From: Paenibacillus glycanilyticus
GTDB lineage: Bacteria; Bacillota; Bacilli; Paenibacillales; Paenibacillaceae
Assembly (NCBI RefSeq): GCF_023715145.1
Contig: NZ_JAMBNP010000002.1
Span: 682,001 to 746,000, forward strand
DNA: 64,000 nt
Direction: 5' to 3'
Below are positions 34,802-43,974 of this stretch, piece by piece (the first letter of the stretch is position 1; every line of letters starts with the position of its first letter). The notes under the pieces were generated by a model. It did no database searches. It was not told the DNA's origin and was given only the letters and a program-made list of their open reading frames with translations. The position numbers were made by a program, and so were the translations under genes.

Positions 34802-36160
34802 ATGTATAAACGACTAAGCGCGGTGTTGTTCCCGATCATGACGCTTTTTCTAATCGGCTCAGTATATTGGGGCTATCAAGAGCATCAAGAGAAAAACTCG
34901 ATTCTTATAAAGGCTGAGAACCAGTACCAGCGTGCTTTCCACGATCTCACCTACCATGTGGAGCAGCTGCATCAACAGCTCGGGAACACGCTTGCCGTGA
35001 ACTCCACCTCCCAAAGCTATCATCGCAAGGGGCTCGTGAATGTATGGCGTCTGACCAGCGAGGCGCAAAACGAGATTAACCAGCTTCCTCTGACGATGCT
35101 GCCGTTTAACGAAGCCGAAGATTTCTTGTCGCGCATCGCTAACTTCGCCTACAAGACTTCGGTTCGGGATCTGACTAAGCAGCCTTTATCCGAGGATGAG
35201 TTCAAGACTCTGAAAACCTTGTATGCCAAGTCGGACGACATCTCCAAAGATCTGTTCAGCATGCAGGAGAAGGTACTGAACGATCATTTGCGCTGGATGG
35301 ACGTTGAGGTTGCGCTGGCAAAACAGAATTCGCCTAACGACAATACGATAATCGACGGGTTCAAGACGGTCGACAAGAAAGTAAGCGAATATCCTGAAAT
35401 CAACTGGGGACCGTCCGTAGCAAGCATGTACCAGAAGCGTTCCATTAATATGCTGAGCGGCAAAATGGTTACAGCTGACGATATTAAGAAGCATGTATCG
35501 GAGTTCATAGGCGCGAAACCGGCTGAAATCCGCGTCGTGGAGAACGGCAAGGGTACCGAGTACTCCTCCTTCTCCGCCACTGTAACGGAACCGAAATCCG
35601 GTCAAAAAATGCAGATGGACTATACGCAAAGAGGCGGCAAGCTGATCTGGTTCATGGATTCCCGTGATATCGGGGAGAAAAAGATCGATCAGGGCAAAGC
35701 CCAGGCTTCCGCGGAAAAATTCCTGAATGACCATGGTTTTAAAGACATGAGGGCAGTCAGCTACAATATGTACGACAATACAGGGGCATTTACCTTTGTC
35801 AGCACGCAAAACGGCGTGCTTATCTATCCGGAGAAGCTAACCGTTAAGGTTGCGCTTGATAACGGGGAAGCCGTTGGCCTCCAAGCCAACGATTATGTAT
35901 ATGAGCATCATAAGCGCAGCCTGCCAAAGGCGAAGCTTGCCAAAGCGGAAGCCCGCAAGGCGCTTAATCCGGAATTCAAAGTAGCTGGCGAACAGATGGC
36001 GCTGATCTTGAATGAAATGGGCGAAGAAGCCTTGTGCCATGAATTTACCGGCAGGGTGAACGGCAGCGATTACCGGATCTACATCAACTCGGAGACGGGT
36101 GTCGAAGAAGCGATCGAGGAGCTGTCACCGCTCGACAAACGGACAAATTCCGGCAAATAA
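34802..36160 (+). CDS. ypeB: spore germination protein YpeB
   Basis: A 452-residue spore protein with one N-terminal helix (about residues 7-25), a helical N-terminal region and C-terminal PepSY-like repeats. In Bacillus YpeB protects and localises the cortex-lytic enzyme SleB, and the two genes are an operon. Here sleB is not next to it. The only ribosome site is inside the preceding terminator hairpin. Confidence 0.93.
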   Translation: MYKRLSAVLFPIMTLFLIGSVYWGYQEHQEKNSILIKAENQYQRAFHDLTYHVEQLHQQLGNTLAVNSTSQSYHRKGLVNVWRLTSEAQNEINQLPLTMLPFNEAEDFLSRIANFAYKTSVRDLTKQPLSEDEFKTLKTLYAKSDDISKDLFSMQEKVLNDHLRWMDVEVALAKQNSPNDNTIIDGFKTVDKKVSEYPEINWGPSVASMYQKRSINMLSGKMVTADDIKKHVSEFIGAKPAEIRVVENGKGTEYSSFSATVTEPKSGQKMQMDYTQRGGKLIWFMDSRDIGEKKIDQGKAQASAEKFLNDHGFKDMRAVSYNMYDNTGAFTFVSTQNGVLIYPEKLTVKVALDNGEAVGLQANDYVYEHHKRSLPKAKLAKAEARKALNPEFKVAGEQMALILNEMGEEALCHEFTGRVNGSDYRIYINSETGVEEAIEELSPLDKRTNSGK

Positions 36161-36220
36161 CGATATAGCTCCCCTCAAATAGGCGTGTTATAATAAACAC
36201 CAATATGGGAGGGGAGCCAA

Positions 36221-36877
36221 TTGTTGCCTAGAGTAAACCAAATGTTGTTTTTCGAGATCGCTTCTGCTGATGAGGAAGAGGCAGCTGCCCAGTACAAAAC
36301 CAGAATTGCAGATGAGCTGGAAGATGGTTTGCTTATCGAGAATCCGCTCAATACAGCAACAGGCCGGATGAAGCGGCTTTTTCTAGGGGACGAGCTGTCG
36401 GTCTATTATTTATCGGAAGACGGCATTAAACATTATTTCGATTCCCACGTCATTGGCTTCCGGGATGATGATGTTGTCAAGCTGATCAAGATCCGCAGAC
36501 CGGACCCGGCCCGCATTACAAAGGTACAGCGCCGTCATTTCCTGCGGGTTGCCGCAGACCTTGAAATCGCGGTGAATTTATCCGGCAACATTCGTTTTGT
36601 TACGGTGACCGACGATGTAGGCGGCGGCGGCATTTCCTTTATTTGCGACGGCAAATGGTCGATTAAGGCCGGTATGGAGATGGACTGCTGGCTTCTGGTT
36701 CCGTATAAGAACGGCACGCTGGAGCATTCTTCCTTCAAGGCAGAGGTTGTTCGCGTCGTTGATCTCGTAACAGGTCGCAAGCAGATTATGAGTAAGTTTA
36801 TTGCGATCAGCGACAGCGAACGGCAGAAGATTATCAGATTCTGCTTCGAGAGACAGCTGGAATTCAAAGGAAGATAA
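36221..36877 (+). CDS. PilZ-domain flagellar brake protein (YcgR/YpfA-like)
   Basis: A 218-residue protein with an N-terminal YcgR-type domain and a C-terminal PilZ domain. YpfA (MotI) in B. subtilis slows the flagellar motor when bound to cyclic di-GMP. RRHFLR (104-109) is conserved, but the second motif, normally D/NxSxxG, reads TDDVGGGGISF (130-140) with Gly in place of Ser, so c-di-GMP binding is uncertain. GGGAGGGGAG precedes the TTG start. TATAAT lies at 36189-36194, without a convincing -35. Confidence 0.85.
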   Translation: MLPRVNQMLFFEIASADEEEAAAQYKTRIADELEDGLLIENPLNTATGRMKRLFLGDELSVYYLSEDGIKHYFDSHVIGFRDDDVVKLIKIRRPDPARITKVQRRHFLRVAADLEIAVNLSGNIRFVTVTDDVGGGGISFICDGKWSIKAGMEMDCWLLVPYKNGTLEHSSFKAEVVRVVDLVTGRKQIMSKFIAISDSERQKIIRFCFERQLEFKGR

Positions 36878-36953
36878 GCTTGTTTTTGATTGCATAAGAT
36901 TGGACCTGCCTGCACATCCTATTCTGAAAAAACAGGAAAAGGCAGGGATTTCG

Positions 36954-37136
36954 GTGCGGATTACGGAAGATGAAGAAGAGTTGAAGAAGCAGATGGATGC
37001 CGTCTCGAAACGGCTGGTCAAGGTTGCTTTTATTCTTATAATCGGAGTGATTCTAGCGCAATTTATGCTCCAAAACGACAACATAAGACACTGGCTGACA
37101 GATGTTGAGCACTGGGAAGGTGAGGCATACCGCTAG
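36954..37136 (+). CDS. small membrane protein (YpfB position)
   Basis: A 60-residue protein: an acidic and basic helix, a membrane segment (about residues 22-42) and a short polar tail. It starts at a GTG at 36954 with AGGGA 6 bases upstream. It has the location of ypfB in B. subtilis (between ypfA and cmk). Function unknown. Confidence 0.65.
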   Translation: MRITEDEEELKKQMDAVSKRLVKVAFILIIGVILAQFMLQNDNIRHWLTDVEHWEGEAYR

Positions 37137-37179
37137 GCTTTTAGCCCGGAGGGACAGCGTTTTTGGGCATCTGTCGTTT

Positions 37180-37208
37180 TTGCATCTGCGTTTATTGTGT
37201 GGTATAAT
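37180..37208 (+). promoter_or_regulatory. sigma-A promoter for cmk-plsC-rpsA
   Basis: TTGCAT (37180-37185), 17-base spacer and TATAAT (37203-37208). It gives a leader of about 265 bases. A small hairpin GCAGGC-GGT-GCCTGC with TTTTTT follows at 37219-37239, close to the transcript start. Confidence 0.75.
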
Positions 37209-37218
37209 TTTCACGATC

Positions 37219-37239
37219 GCAGGCGGTGCCTGCTTTTTT
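37219..37239 (+). terminator. possible early terminator in the cmk leader
   Basis: GCAGGC pairs with GCCTGC around GGT and TTTTTT follows. It lies about 5-10 bases after the predicted transcript start, so it may instead terminate upstream transcription. Confidence 0.5.
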
Positions 37240-37395
37240 CTTGAATTCTAAGCTTTATAAGTCATATCTTATAAAAAAAGGCTTAGCATTCTCCGGAATT
37301 TATACATATTTCCGGTAATCTTTTGTTGGCAGCGGTTCATTAGAACCGGCCAAGCCGTAAATGCTTGAGAGGTGCATCAGCATTCGGCCATTCTT

Positions 37396-37476
37396 TCGAT
37401 AAGCTTAGGCTATCGATGCAAGAATCATCACGAACAGCCCAAACAGGCTGCTTGTGTGTTAATTCTTTTGAGGAGG
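37396..37476 (+). promoter_or_regulatory. AAGAAT...AATTCTTTT leader hairpin before cmk
   Basis: A short hairpin (TCGATA/TATCGA) is followed by AAGAATCATCACGAACAGCC (37420-37439), a 6-base loop and GGCTG..AATTCTT (37446-37467), then TTGAGGAGG, the cmk ribosome site. The layout and parts of the sequence match the elements before mtrB (54278-54518) and ndk (60523-60677). Confidence 0.6.
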
Positions 37477-37480
37477 TAGG

Positions 37481-38185
37481 ATGTTGGTGATGCAGCAAGA
37501 CGGTGACAGCGACCGGATTAACATTGCGATAGACGGTCCTGCCGGTGCAGGCAAGAGTACGGTCGCGCGCAAGGTTGCCGAACAGCTAGATTACATTTAT
37601 ATCGATACAGGTGCGATGTATCGGGCCGTAACGCTCAGCGCCCAAAGGGCGGGAATTGAGCCGCGGGACGGCGAGAAGCTGGCTGAGCATGCCAGGACGC
37701 TGGATATTAGACTGGCGCCGGGCGAGAGCGGGCAAGCCGTTTTCTTGAACGGCGAGGATATTACGGATCTGATCCGTTCCCGGGAAGTCACGCTAGCCGT
37801 ATCGCATATCGCAGCGAATGAAACCGTAAGAGAATTGCTTGGCAGACTCCAGCGGCAATTGGCAGAGCGCAAAGGCGTGGTCATGGACGGCCGGGATATC
37901 GGTTCGCATGTGCTGCCAAACGCGGAGCTGAAGATTTTCCTAACCGCATCCGTTTCAGAACGCGCGCAGCGCCGCTTCAAAGAGATTGCGGGAACGCAAA
38001 CGATTACTTTGGAGCAGCTTGAACAGGAAATTGCGGAACGTGACCGGCTTGACGAACAACGAGAGATTTCTCCGCTTATTTGTGCCAAGGATGCTCTTGT
38101 CCTCGACAGCACATCCATGTCAATCGATGAAGTTGCGGCTTCAATTGTGAAATTAAGCCGAACCAAATTGGCGGAGGCGAAGTAA
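37481..38185 (+). CDS. cmk: cytidylate kinase
   Basis: Cmk phosphorylates CMP and dCMP using ATP. The 234-residue protein has Walker A GPAGAGKST (19-27), the IDTGAMYRAV nucleotide-binding block and the DGRDIGS motif. GAGGAGGTAGG precedes the ATG. It begins the cmk-plsC-rpsA operon, as in B. subtilis. The leader contains a hairpin of the family described at 51001. Confidence 0.95.
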   Translation: MLVMQQDGDSDRINIAIDGPAGAGKSTVARKVAEQLDYIYIDTGAMYRAVTLSAQRAGIEPRDGEKLAEHARTLDIRLAPGESGQAVFLNGEDITDLIRSREVTLAVSHIAANETVRELLGRLQRQLAERKGVVMDGRDIGSHVLPNAELKIFLTASVSERAQRRFKEIAGTQTITLEQLEQEIAERDRLDEQREISPLICAKDALVLDSTSMSIDEVAASIVKLSRTKLAEAK

Positions 38186-38189
38186 ACTA

Positions 38190-38765
38190 ATGTTATATGG
38201 CATTTTTAGAGCAGTGTTTAATTTCCTATACGGACTATTGTTCCGGCTTGAAGTTCACGGGCTGGGGAATATCCCGAAGGAAGGATCCGTTATCCTCTGC
38301 TCAAACCACATAAGCTTGCTGGACCCTCCTGCTGTCGGCATCAGAGTGCCGCGCAAGGTTCATTATATGGCCAAATCCGAGCTGTTTAAGATCCCGGTGT
38401 TTGGTCCTCTTATCCGGGCCTGGGGCGCTTTTCCGGTCAAACGGGGCGTTGGCAAGGATGCGATCCGTTCCGCGCTTAACCTTCTTGGCGAAGGGAAAGT
38501 GATGGGGATCTTCCCGGAAGGCACGCGAAACAGCGATGGTGCGGCGGCGAAAAAGGGCGCGGCGATGATTGCTTACCGCAGCGGCGCAGCGATTATACCT
38601 GTAGCGGTTGTGGGCAATTATAAGCTATTCCGTAAGACGAGAGTATACTACGGCACACCGGTTGATATTTCCGCAATCATAAATGAATCCTCACCGGATA
38701 AGCTGGACCGTATTACGGACGCCATTATGTCTCGCATTTATGAGATGATTGAGAAGAACAAATAA
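38190..38765 (+). CDS. plsC: 1-acyl-sn-glycerol-3-phosphate acyltransferase
   Basis: A 191-residue acyltransferase of membrane phospholipid synthesis. The catalytic NHISLLD (HX4D) motif and the later FPEGTRN motif are present. The N-terminus has one membrane helix. It starts 5 bases after cmk stops. It is of the PlsC family by motif; exact acyl donor not shown. Confidence 0.9.
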   Translation: MLYGIFRAVFNFLYGLLFRLEVHGLGNIPKEGSVILCSNHISLLDPPAVGIRVPRKVHYMAKSELFKIPVFGPLIRAWGAFPVKRGVGKDAIRSALNLLGEGKVMGIFPEGTRNSDGAAAKKGAAMIAYRSGAAIIPVAVVGNYKLFRKTRVYYGTPVDISAIINESSPDKLDRITDAIMSRIYEMIEKNK

Positions 38766-38771
38766 AGTTGT

Positions 38772-38809
38772 TTTAAATTCTGCGTTCCATTCGAGAAAGC
38801 AGATTTAAA
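38772..38809 (+). promoter_or_regulatory. hairpin in front of rpsA
   Basis: TTTAAATTCTGC pairs with GCAGATTTAAA (one bulge) around a 15-base loop, between plsC and the rpsA ribosome site. It may take part in ribosomal-protein feedback or act as a partial terminator; not followed by a T-run. Confidence 0.4.
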
Positions 38810-38843
38810 TAAAGTTGGGGTATGAATTGAGGAGGTTATTTCC

Positions 38844-40082
38844 ATGTCAGAAGAAATCAACGTTCAAGACCAGGCAGCATTGGACAACTTTGTGTCCTTG
38901 AAAAAAGGCGATACAGTAAAAGGTACGGTCATCAAAATCGATGATAACCAAGCTTATGTAAGCCTTGGATATAAATATGACGGTGTGATTCCGGTTCGTG
39001 AACTTTCCGCGGTACAACTGGATAACGCAGGCGATGCCGTTCAAGTTGGCCAAGAGGTTGAACTGAAAGTTGTCAGCATCGACGACGAGAAGGAAAAACT
39101 CGTTCTGTCGAAACGTCTTATCGACGGCGAGAAAGCTTGGGACGTTCTGCAAAGCCGTTTCGAGAGCGGTGAAGTATTCGAAGTTGCCGTAGCCGATGTT
39201 GTAAAAGGCGGCCTTGTCGCTGACGTTGGCGTACGCGGCTTCATCCCGGCTTCCATGGTAGAGCGTCATTTCGTTGAAGACTTCAGCGATTACAAAGGCC
39301 GTACGCTCCGCGTGAAAGTGAAAGAAATCGACCGCGAGAACAACAAAGTCATCCTGTCGCAAAAAGAAGTGCTGGATGCTGAGTTCGAACAAAACAAACA
39401 ACAAGTCATTGCCGGCCTGCAAGTGGGTCAACAGCTGGAAGGTACCGTGCAACGCCTGACTCCGTTCGGCGCATTCGTGGATATCGGCGGTATCGACGGT
39501 CTGGTTCACGTATCCGAGCTGTCGTGGCAGCATGTTGCTCATCCGAAGGATGTAGTATCCGAAGGTCAACAAGTAACGGTTAAAGTACTTAAAGTTGATC
39601 CTGCAGCAGGCAAAATCAGCCTGAGCATCAAAGCAGCTCAACCAGGTCCTTGGGAATCCGCTGCTGGCCAATTCAACGTTGGCGACATTGTAACAGGTAC
39701 GGTTCGCCGCCTCGTTACTTTCGGCGCATTCGTTGAAATCGCTCCGGGTGTTGAAGGTCTTGTACACATCTCGCAAATCGCTCACCGTCACATCGCAACT
39801 CCTTTCGAAGTATTGAAAGAGGGTCAAGAAGTGCAAGCGAAAGTGCTTGATTTCAACGCTGCCGAGAAACGCGTAAGCCTGAGCATCAAAGAAACAGAAG
39901 AAGCTCCTGAACAGCCTGCTGCTTCCGAGCAAGCTCCAAGATCGGGTAAACCGCAACGTGAGCGTACTCCACAGGTTAAGCCGGAAGATTTGGGCAATAA
40001 CCCGAATGTCAGCTTGAACAGCTCCAGCATGAGCTACTCGCTGGCTGAACGCTTCGGCGACAAGCTGAGCAAATTGAAATAA
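38844..40082 (+). CDS. rpsA: 30S ribosomal protein S1 homologue (YpfD)
   Basis: A 412-residue protein made of four S1 RNA-binding domains (beginning around residues 17, 103, 188 and 274), with the third and fourth showing GAFVDIG and GAFVEIA. The tail is polar and Pro-rich. In low-GC Gram-positives this four-domain protein replaces the six-domain S1 of E. coli, and its role in translation is less essential. AGGAGG precedes the ATG. Terminator at 40102. Confidence 0.93.
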   Translation: MSEEINVQDQAALDNFVSLKKGDTVKGTVIKIDDNQAYVSLGYKYDGVIPVRELSAVQLDNAGDAVQVGQEVELKVVSIDDEKEKLVLSKRLIDGEKAWDVLQSRFESGEVFEVAVADVVKGGLVADVGVRGFIPASMVERHFVEDFSDYKGRTLRVKVKEIDRENNKVILSQKEVLDAEFEQNKQQVIAGLQVGQQLEGTVQRLTPFGAFVDIGGIDGLVHVSELSWQHVAHPKDVVSEGQQVTVKVLKVDPAAGKISLSIKAAQPGPWESAAGQFNVGDIVTGTVRRLVTFGAFVEIAPGVEGLVHISQIAHRHIATPFEVLKEGQEVQAKVLDFNAAEKRVSLSIKETEEAPEQPAASEQAPRSGKPQRERTPQVKPEDLGNNPNVSLNSSSMSYSLAERFGDKLSKLK

Positions 40083-40101
40083 TTTAATATTGATGAATGA
40101 G

Positions 40102-40146
40102 AGAGGCCATGCCTGATTGCAATTAATCAGGCATGGCCTCTTTTTC
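40102..40146 (+). terminator. terminator after rpsA
   Basis: AGAGGCCATGCCTGATT pairs with AATCAGGCATGGCCTCT and is followed by TTTT. Confidence 0.95.
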
Positions 40147-40222
40147 TGTTCCCGATTTGCAATAATCGGGAATAGCCCCTTTTATTTGGAGCATAATATG
40201 TCAACGAGAGGTGATCTTGCTT

Positions 40223-40867
40223 GTGAATGCCGGATATATTTCAATCTGGATTATGCTCATGGCTTTCATATTAATAACTACCGGATGGTCGAACCTTGTC
40301 GGACTATCCGTGAAGAACAGAAAATGGGTGTTTCTTGCTCTGGCAGTCTGCGCGGCGCTACAGCCGATCAAGGAGACCTTCCATATCGGGCAGGTTCAAA
40401 TTCATGTCTTTGCGGGCACTATTCTTCTGATGCTCATCACCCTGCTTGCGATGCGAGGACCGTTAGTCTGGGATTCCAGAGGTTACCTTCTGATTTGTGC
40501 CCTGCTTGCGGGCATGATCTGGGGAAGCGTCAGGAAAATGTATAGCGTTGACCCTGTGTTTTTCTGGCTGGATCCTTTCCTGGACGGGCCGGTTGTCGCA
40601 GGTGTGCTGGCATCGGCTTTTTCCACGAAGGGCCAACATCAGTTTACCGTACTGCTGTTTGCCGGTGCTGCAGCAGAGCTGGTTCATGCCTTGCTGCAGC
40701 GCGGGGTGTATGAGGCATCTATCGGCTCCCTGCAATGGTGGGATAGCTTATGGATCGCTTTTGCTACTGCACGAGTCATCAGCCTTTTATTTCAGGCCGT
40801 CCGTACCGGCGTTGTCCGTTTTATAGCTATCCCATGGAGGAATAAAGGAGGAAGCTCACCCAAATGA
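40223..40867 (+). CDS. YphA-family membrane protein
   Basis: A 214-residue protein with about seven hydrophobic segments. By place (after ypfD, before der) and character it matches YphA of B. subtilis, a spore-former membrane protein of unknown function. The GTG at 40223 is 8 bases after GAGGTGAT. It overlaps the next gene by 4 bases (ATGA), so the two are coupled. Confidence 0.8.
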   Translation: MNAGYISIWIMLMAFILITTGWSNLVGLSVKNRKWVFLALAVCAALQPIKETFHIGQVQIHVFAGTILLMLITLLAMRGPLVWDSRGYLLICALLAGMIWGSVRKMYSVDPVFFWLDPFLDGPVVAGVLASAFSTKGQHQFTVLLFAGAAAELVHALLQRGVYEASIGSLQWWDSLWIAFATARVISLLFQAVRTGVVRFIAIPWRNKGGSSPK

Positions 40868-41778
40868 ACGCTTATCTAGTTGAGCACAAAATGTTATTAG
40901 GCGTGCTGCTCGGAATTGTATTCGGGATCATATCACGGCTTATTATGCTGACTACCGATTACAGGCAATACCCGACTTATCCTCACGGGCGGATTATCCA
41001 CATCTCCCTTGGAGTTATTGCTGCGGCGCTCGGGGCCGTTGCGGTCCCCGCGCTTTACAATAAAGACTACACGGCGATTACCTTTTTGTCGCTTGCGGCG
41101 CAGCAGTTCCGGGATGTGAGGAAGATGGAGAGAGAGACGTTGACCAAGATCGACAGTCTGGAGCTTGTCAGCCGCGGTTCCACCTACATAGAAGGCATTG
41201 CCATGGTATTCGAGGGACGTAACTATCTCGTTATTATGTCGGCACTGGTGACTAGTCTGTTCGCGATTATCTGGAATATTTATTTAGGCATTGGCGGAGG
41301 AATTCTGTCTCTGTTGTTTGTCCGTTATCTGAAATCAGGCAAAACGATATCCCATATTTGCCGTACGGAAGGTGCCGCGGTGCGGGTTGACGGACCGGAC
41401 CTGTTCGTCGGGGATATTTACATTATGAACGTTGGCTTGCAGGCCAATCAGGAGATTATCAAGAAACAGGGTATGGGCTTCATTCTGACGCCATATAACC
41501 CGAACGGGAAAGTAACCATCAGCAATCTGGGGCAAAGACAGGCGATTCTATATGACCTGTCGACTATCCTGGGCGTGTATAGGGACGATGGGGAGCCTGC
41601 TCTTATTCCGATGGCGAAGCTGGATATGAAGGACGGCAGGCTGGCTGTCTTTTTCCTCCCGCAGGAACTGGATATGACGAAAGCGCTCCAGGTCATTAAC
41701 AAGGTGCCGATTCTGGAATCGGCCGTTCGCATGCCTACGGAAGCTTCGGTTAATAAGGAGGCTGCCAATAATGGCTAA
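40864..41778 (+). CDS. YIEGIA-family membrane protein
   Basis: The 304-residue protein contains the diagnostic string YIEGIA (residues 108-113) and a membrane-rich first 160 residues, then a soluble C-terminal domain. The family is conserved in spore formers but its function is unknown. It overlaps yphA by 4 bases and the 59-residue downstream gene by 8. This compact arrangement suggests one transcript and a shared role. Confidence 0.85.
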   Translation: MNAYLVEHKMLLGVLLGIVFGIISRLIMLTTDYRQYPTYPHGRIIHISLGVIAAALGAVAVPALYNKDYTAITFLSLAAQQFRDVRKMERETLTKIDSLELVSRGSTYIEGIAMVFEGRNYLVIMSALVTSLFAIIWNIYLGIGGGILSLLFVRYLKSGKTISHICRTEGAAVRVDGPDLFVGDIYIMNVGLQANQEIIKKQGMGFILTPYNPNGKVTISNLGQRQAILYDLSTILGVYRDDGEPALIPMAKLDMKDGRLAVFFLPQELDMTKALQVINKVPILESAVRMPTEASVNKEAANNG

Positions 41779-41950
41779 GATTATAGCGGTTGTGGCAATA
41801 GAACATGAGAAAGTAGGCGGCGGCGCGCCTATTTTTATTGAGCCGGACGAGAAAGCGATGCAGCAGACCGCCTTTCTCCTCGAGAAAATATTGGATGCCA
41901 GCGCGCATGACCTGAAAAACGGAACGATTGTCATTGTAAACCATCATTAA
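41771..41950 (+). CDS. small partner of YIEGIA protein (capping-complex subunit type)
   Basis: A 59-residue soluble protein, MAKIIAVVAIEHE..., rich in Glu/Lys in its centre. It overlaps the YIEGIA gene by 8 bases. Small proteins in this position are named capping complex subunit for YIEGIA in current family schemes; no function has been shown. It has no membrane segment. Too short to be assigned by other means. Confidence 0.75.
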   Translation: MAKIIAVVAIEHEKVGGGAPIFIEPDEKAMQQTAFLLEKILDASAHDLKNGTIVIVNHH

Positions 41951-42030
41951 AAGATGAAAAGTTAGCCAAGAACGTTGTTTTTTGCTATGATGATAGTCGT
42001 GAGTATTTCTGAAGGAGTGAGCATTGACCT

Positions 42031-43353
42031 ATGGCAAGACCCGTTATTGCAATAGTTGGTCGCCCGAATGTGGGCAAATCCACCATTTTTAACCGGGTGG
42101 TTGGCGATCGGCTGGCAATCGTTGAAGATAAACCGGGCGTAACCCGGGACCGTCTTTATAGCCCAGGAGAATGGAATGGTAAAGCATTCAGCATCGTAGA
42201 TACAGGCGGTATTGAAATCGATGGTGAAGACGAAATTATGAAATCCGTCCGGATGCAGGCTGAGCTTGCAATTGAAGAGGCGGATGTCATTATCTTTATG
42301 TGCGACGCGAAATCAGGCGTTACGCATGCGGATGACGAAGTGGCGCAAATGCTGTTCCGTTCCCGCAAGCCGGTTGTTCTGGCTGTCAACAAAGTGGACA
42401 ACTTGAACCGCATGGACGAAATTTACGAGTTTTATGGCCTGGGCTTCGGAGAACCGATTGCGATATCCGGTTCGCACGGACTCGGGATCGGCGACATGCT
42501 GGATGCAGCCATTGAGAAGCTCCCTGAGCTTGAGGACGACGGTTATGATGAGGATGTCATCCGCGTAGCTTTGATTGGACGTCCGAACGTAGGCAAATCC
42601 TCGCTTGTTAATGCGCTGCTTGGGGAAGAGCGCGTTATCGTCAGCAACGTGGCGGGAACTACGCGCGATGCCATCGATACGCCATTCGAGCGTGACGGCC
42701 AGCGTTACGTGTTGATTGATACGGCGGGTATGCGCAAACGCGGCAAAGTTTACGAGTCCACGGAGAAGTACAGCGTAATGCGGGCACTGAAAGCTATCGA
42801 ACGTGCCGATGTCGTGCTGGTCCTCATTAACGGGGAAGAAGGCATTATTGAGCAGGACAAACATATTGCCGGTTATGCGCACGAAGCGGGCAAGGCTTCG
42901 ATCTTTGTCGTGAACAAATGGGATGTTGTCGAGAAAGATGACAAGACCATGCAGGATTTCACGCAAAATATCCGCGACCATTTCCTGTTTATGACCTACG
43001 CGCCAATCGTCTTTTTATCTGCGAAGACAAAACAGCGCTTGCATAAGCTGCTTCCAGTCGTGAACCATGTATCGGAGCAGCATGCGATGCGGATCCAGAC
43101 GCATCTTCTTAATGATGTGGTGTCGGATGCGGTTGCTTACAATCCTCCGCCGACGGATAAAGGCAGACGCCTCAAAATCAATTACGTGACGCAAGTGGCA
43201 ACCAAGCCACCGACGATCGTTATTTTCGTAAACAATCCGGAGATGATGCACTTCTCGTATGAGCGGTACCTCGAGAATAAGATCCGCGCGGCCTTTGATT
43301 TCGAAGGCACGCCAGTCCGTTTGTTCACAAGAAAGAAATCGGATGAAGATTAG
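42031..43353 (+). CDS. der: ribosome-assembly GTPase Der (EngA)
   Basis: A 440-residue GTPase with two G domains in tandem: G1 motifs GRPNVGKST (10-18) and GRPNVGKSS (about 183-191), NKVD and NKWD specificity motifs, and a C-terminal KH-like domain. Der acts in maturation of the large ribosomal subunit. GAAGGAG is upstream of the ATG. It starts the der-plsY-gpsA operon, with plsY 12 bases downstream. Confidence 0.96.
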   Translation: MARPVIAIVGRPNVGKSTIFNRVVGDRLAIVEDKPGVTRDRLYSPGEWNGKAFSIVDTGGIEIDGEDEIMKSVRMQAELAIEEADVIIFMCDAKSGVTHADDEVAQMLFRSRKPVVLAVNKVDNLNRMDEIYEFYGLGFGEPIAISGSHGLGIGDMLDAAIEKLPELEDDGYDEDVIRVALIGRPNVGKSSLVNALLGEERVIVSNVAGTTRDAIDTPFERDGQRYVLIDTAGMRKRGKVYESTEKYSVMRALKAIERADVVLVLINGEEGIIEQDKHIAGYAHEAGKASIFVVNKWDVVEKDDKTMQDFTQNIRDHFLFMTYAPIVFLSAKTKQRLHKLLPVVNHVSEQHAMRIQTHLLNDVVSDAVAYNPPPTDKGRRLKINYVTQVATKPPTIVIFVNNPEMMHFSYERYLENKIRAAFDFEGTPVRLFTRKKSDED

Positions 43354-43365
43354 GGGAGAAGACGC

Positions 43366-43974
43366 TTGATATACGCTGTAATCGCGGTTGTTCTGAGTTA
43401 TTTGCTCGGCTCGGTATCGTTCAGCATCGTGATCGCCAGACTAGTGAAAGGCATTGATATCCGGGAGCACGGCAGCGGCAACGCAGGCGCAACCAATACA
43501 ATTCGTGTCCTGGGAAAAGGACCGGGCCTGCTTTGCTTCGTGCTTGATTTCGGAAAAGGAATTGCCGCGGTCTTCATCGGCCGCTGGCTCGGGCTTGATG
43601 AAGGTGTCGACTGGACGCCCGCTATTTGCGGTCTCGCCGCCATTATAGGACATAATTGGCCGATCTATTTCAACTTTAAAGGCGGCAAAGGAATTGCGAC
43701 AACAATTGGCGCGCTCGCCTCGCTTGCCTTTGTACCTGCAATTATCGCCGGAGTTGTCACGATTATCGTAATTGCCATAACCCGTTATGTATCGCTTGGC
43801 TCGCTTATTTTCGCGGCTTTGACCCCCGTACTTATTTCGATTTTCTATTATTCCGCTCCCGTCTTAACGGTCAGTCTCATTCTGTGCGTATTTGCCTTCG
43901 TACGGCATCGTACGAATATTGTAAAGCTGCTGCAAGGAACAGAGAACAAGCTTGGTGCTAAGAAAGGATCGTGA
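43366..43974 (+). CDS. plsY: glycerol-3-phosphate acyltransferase PlsY
   Basis: A 202-residue membrane enzyme that acylates glycerol-3-phosphate using acyl-phosphate. It has the conserved HGSGNAGATNT and FKGGKGIAT motifs and about five helices. The start is TTG at 43366 with GGGGAGAAG upstream. It overlaps gpsA by 4 bases (GTGA), so the enzyme that makes glycerol-3-phosphate and the one that uses it are coupled. Confidence 0.94.
   Translation: MIYAVIAVVLSYLLGSVSFSIVIARLVKGIDIREHGSGNAGATNTIRVLGKGPGLLCFVLDFGKGIAAVFIGRWLGLDEGVDWTPAICGLAAIIGHNWPIYFNFKGGKGIATTIGALASLAFVPAIIAGVVTIIVIAITRYVSLGSLIFAALTPVLISIFYYSAPVLTVSLILCVFAFVRHRTNIVKLLQGTENKLGAKKGS

Noticed and set aside
38847..39956. 369-residue open frame antisense to rpsA
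   Set aside because: Antisense shadow of a strongly conserved four-domain S1 protein; Phe/Asn-rich and without motifs.
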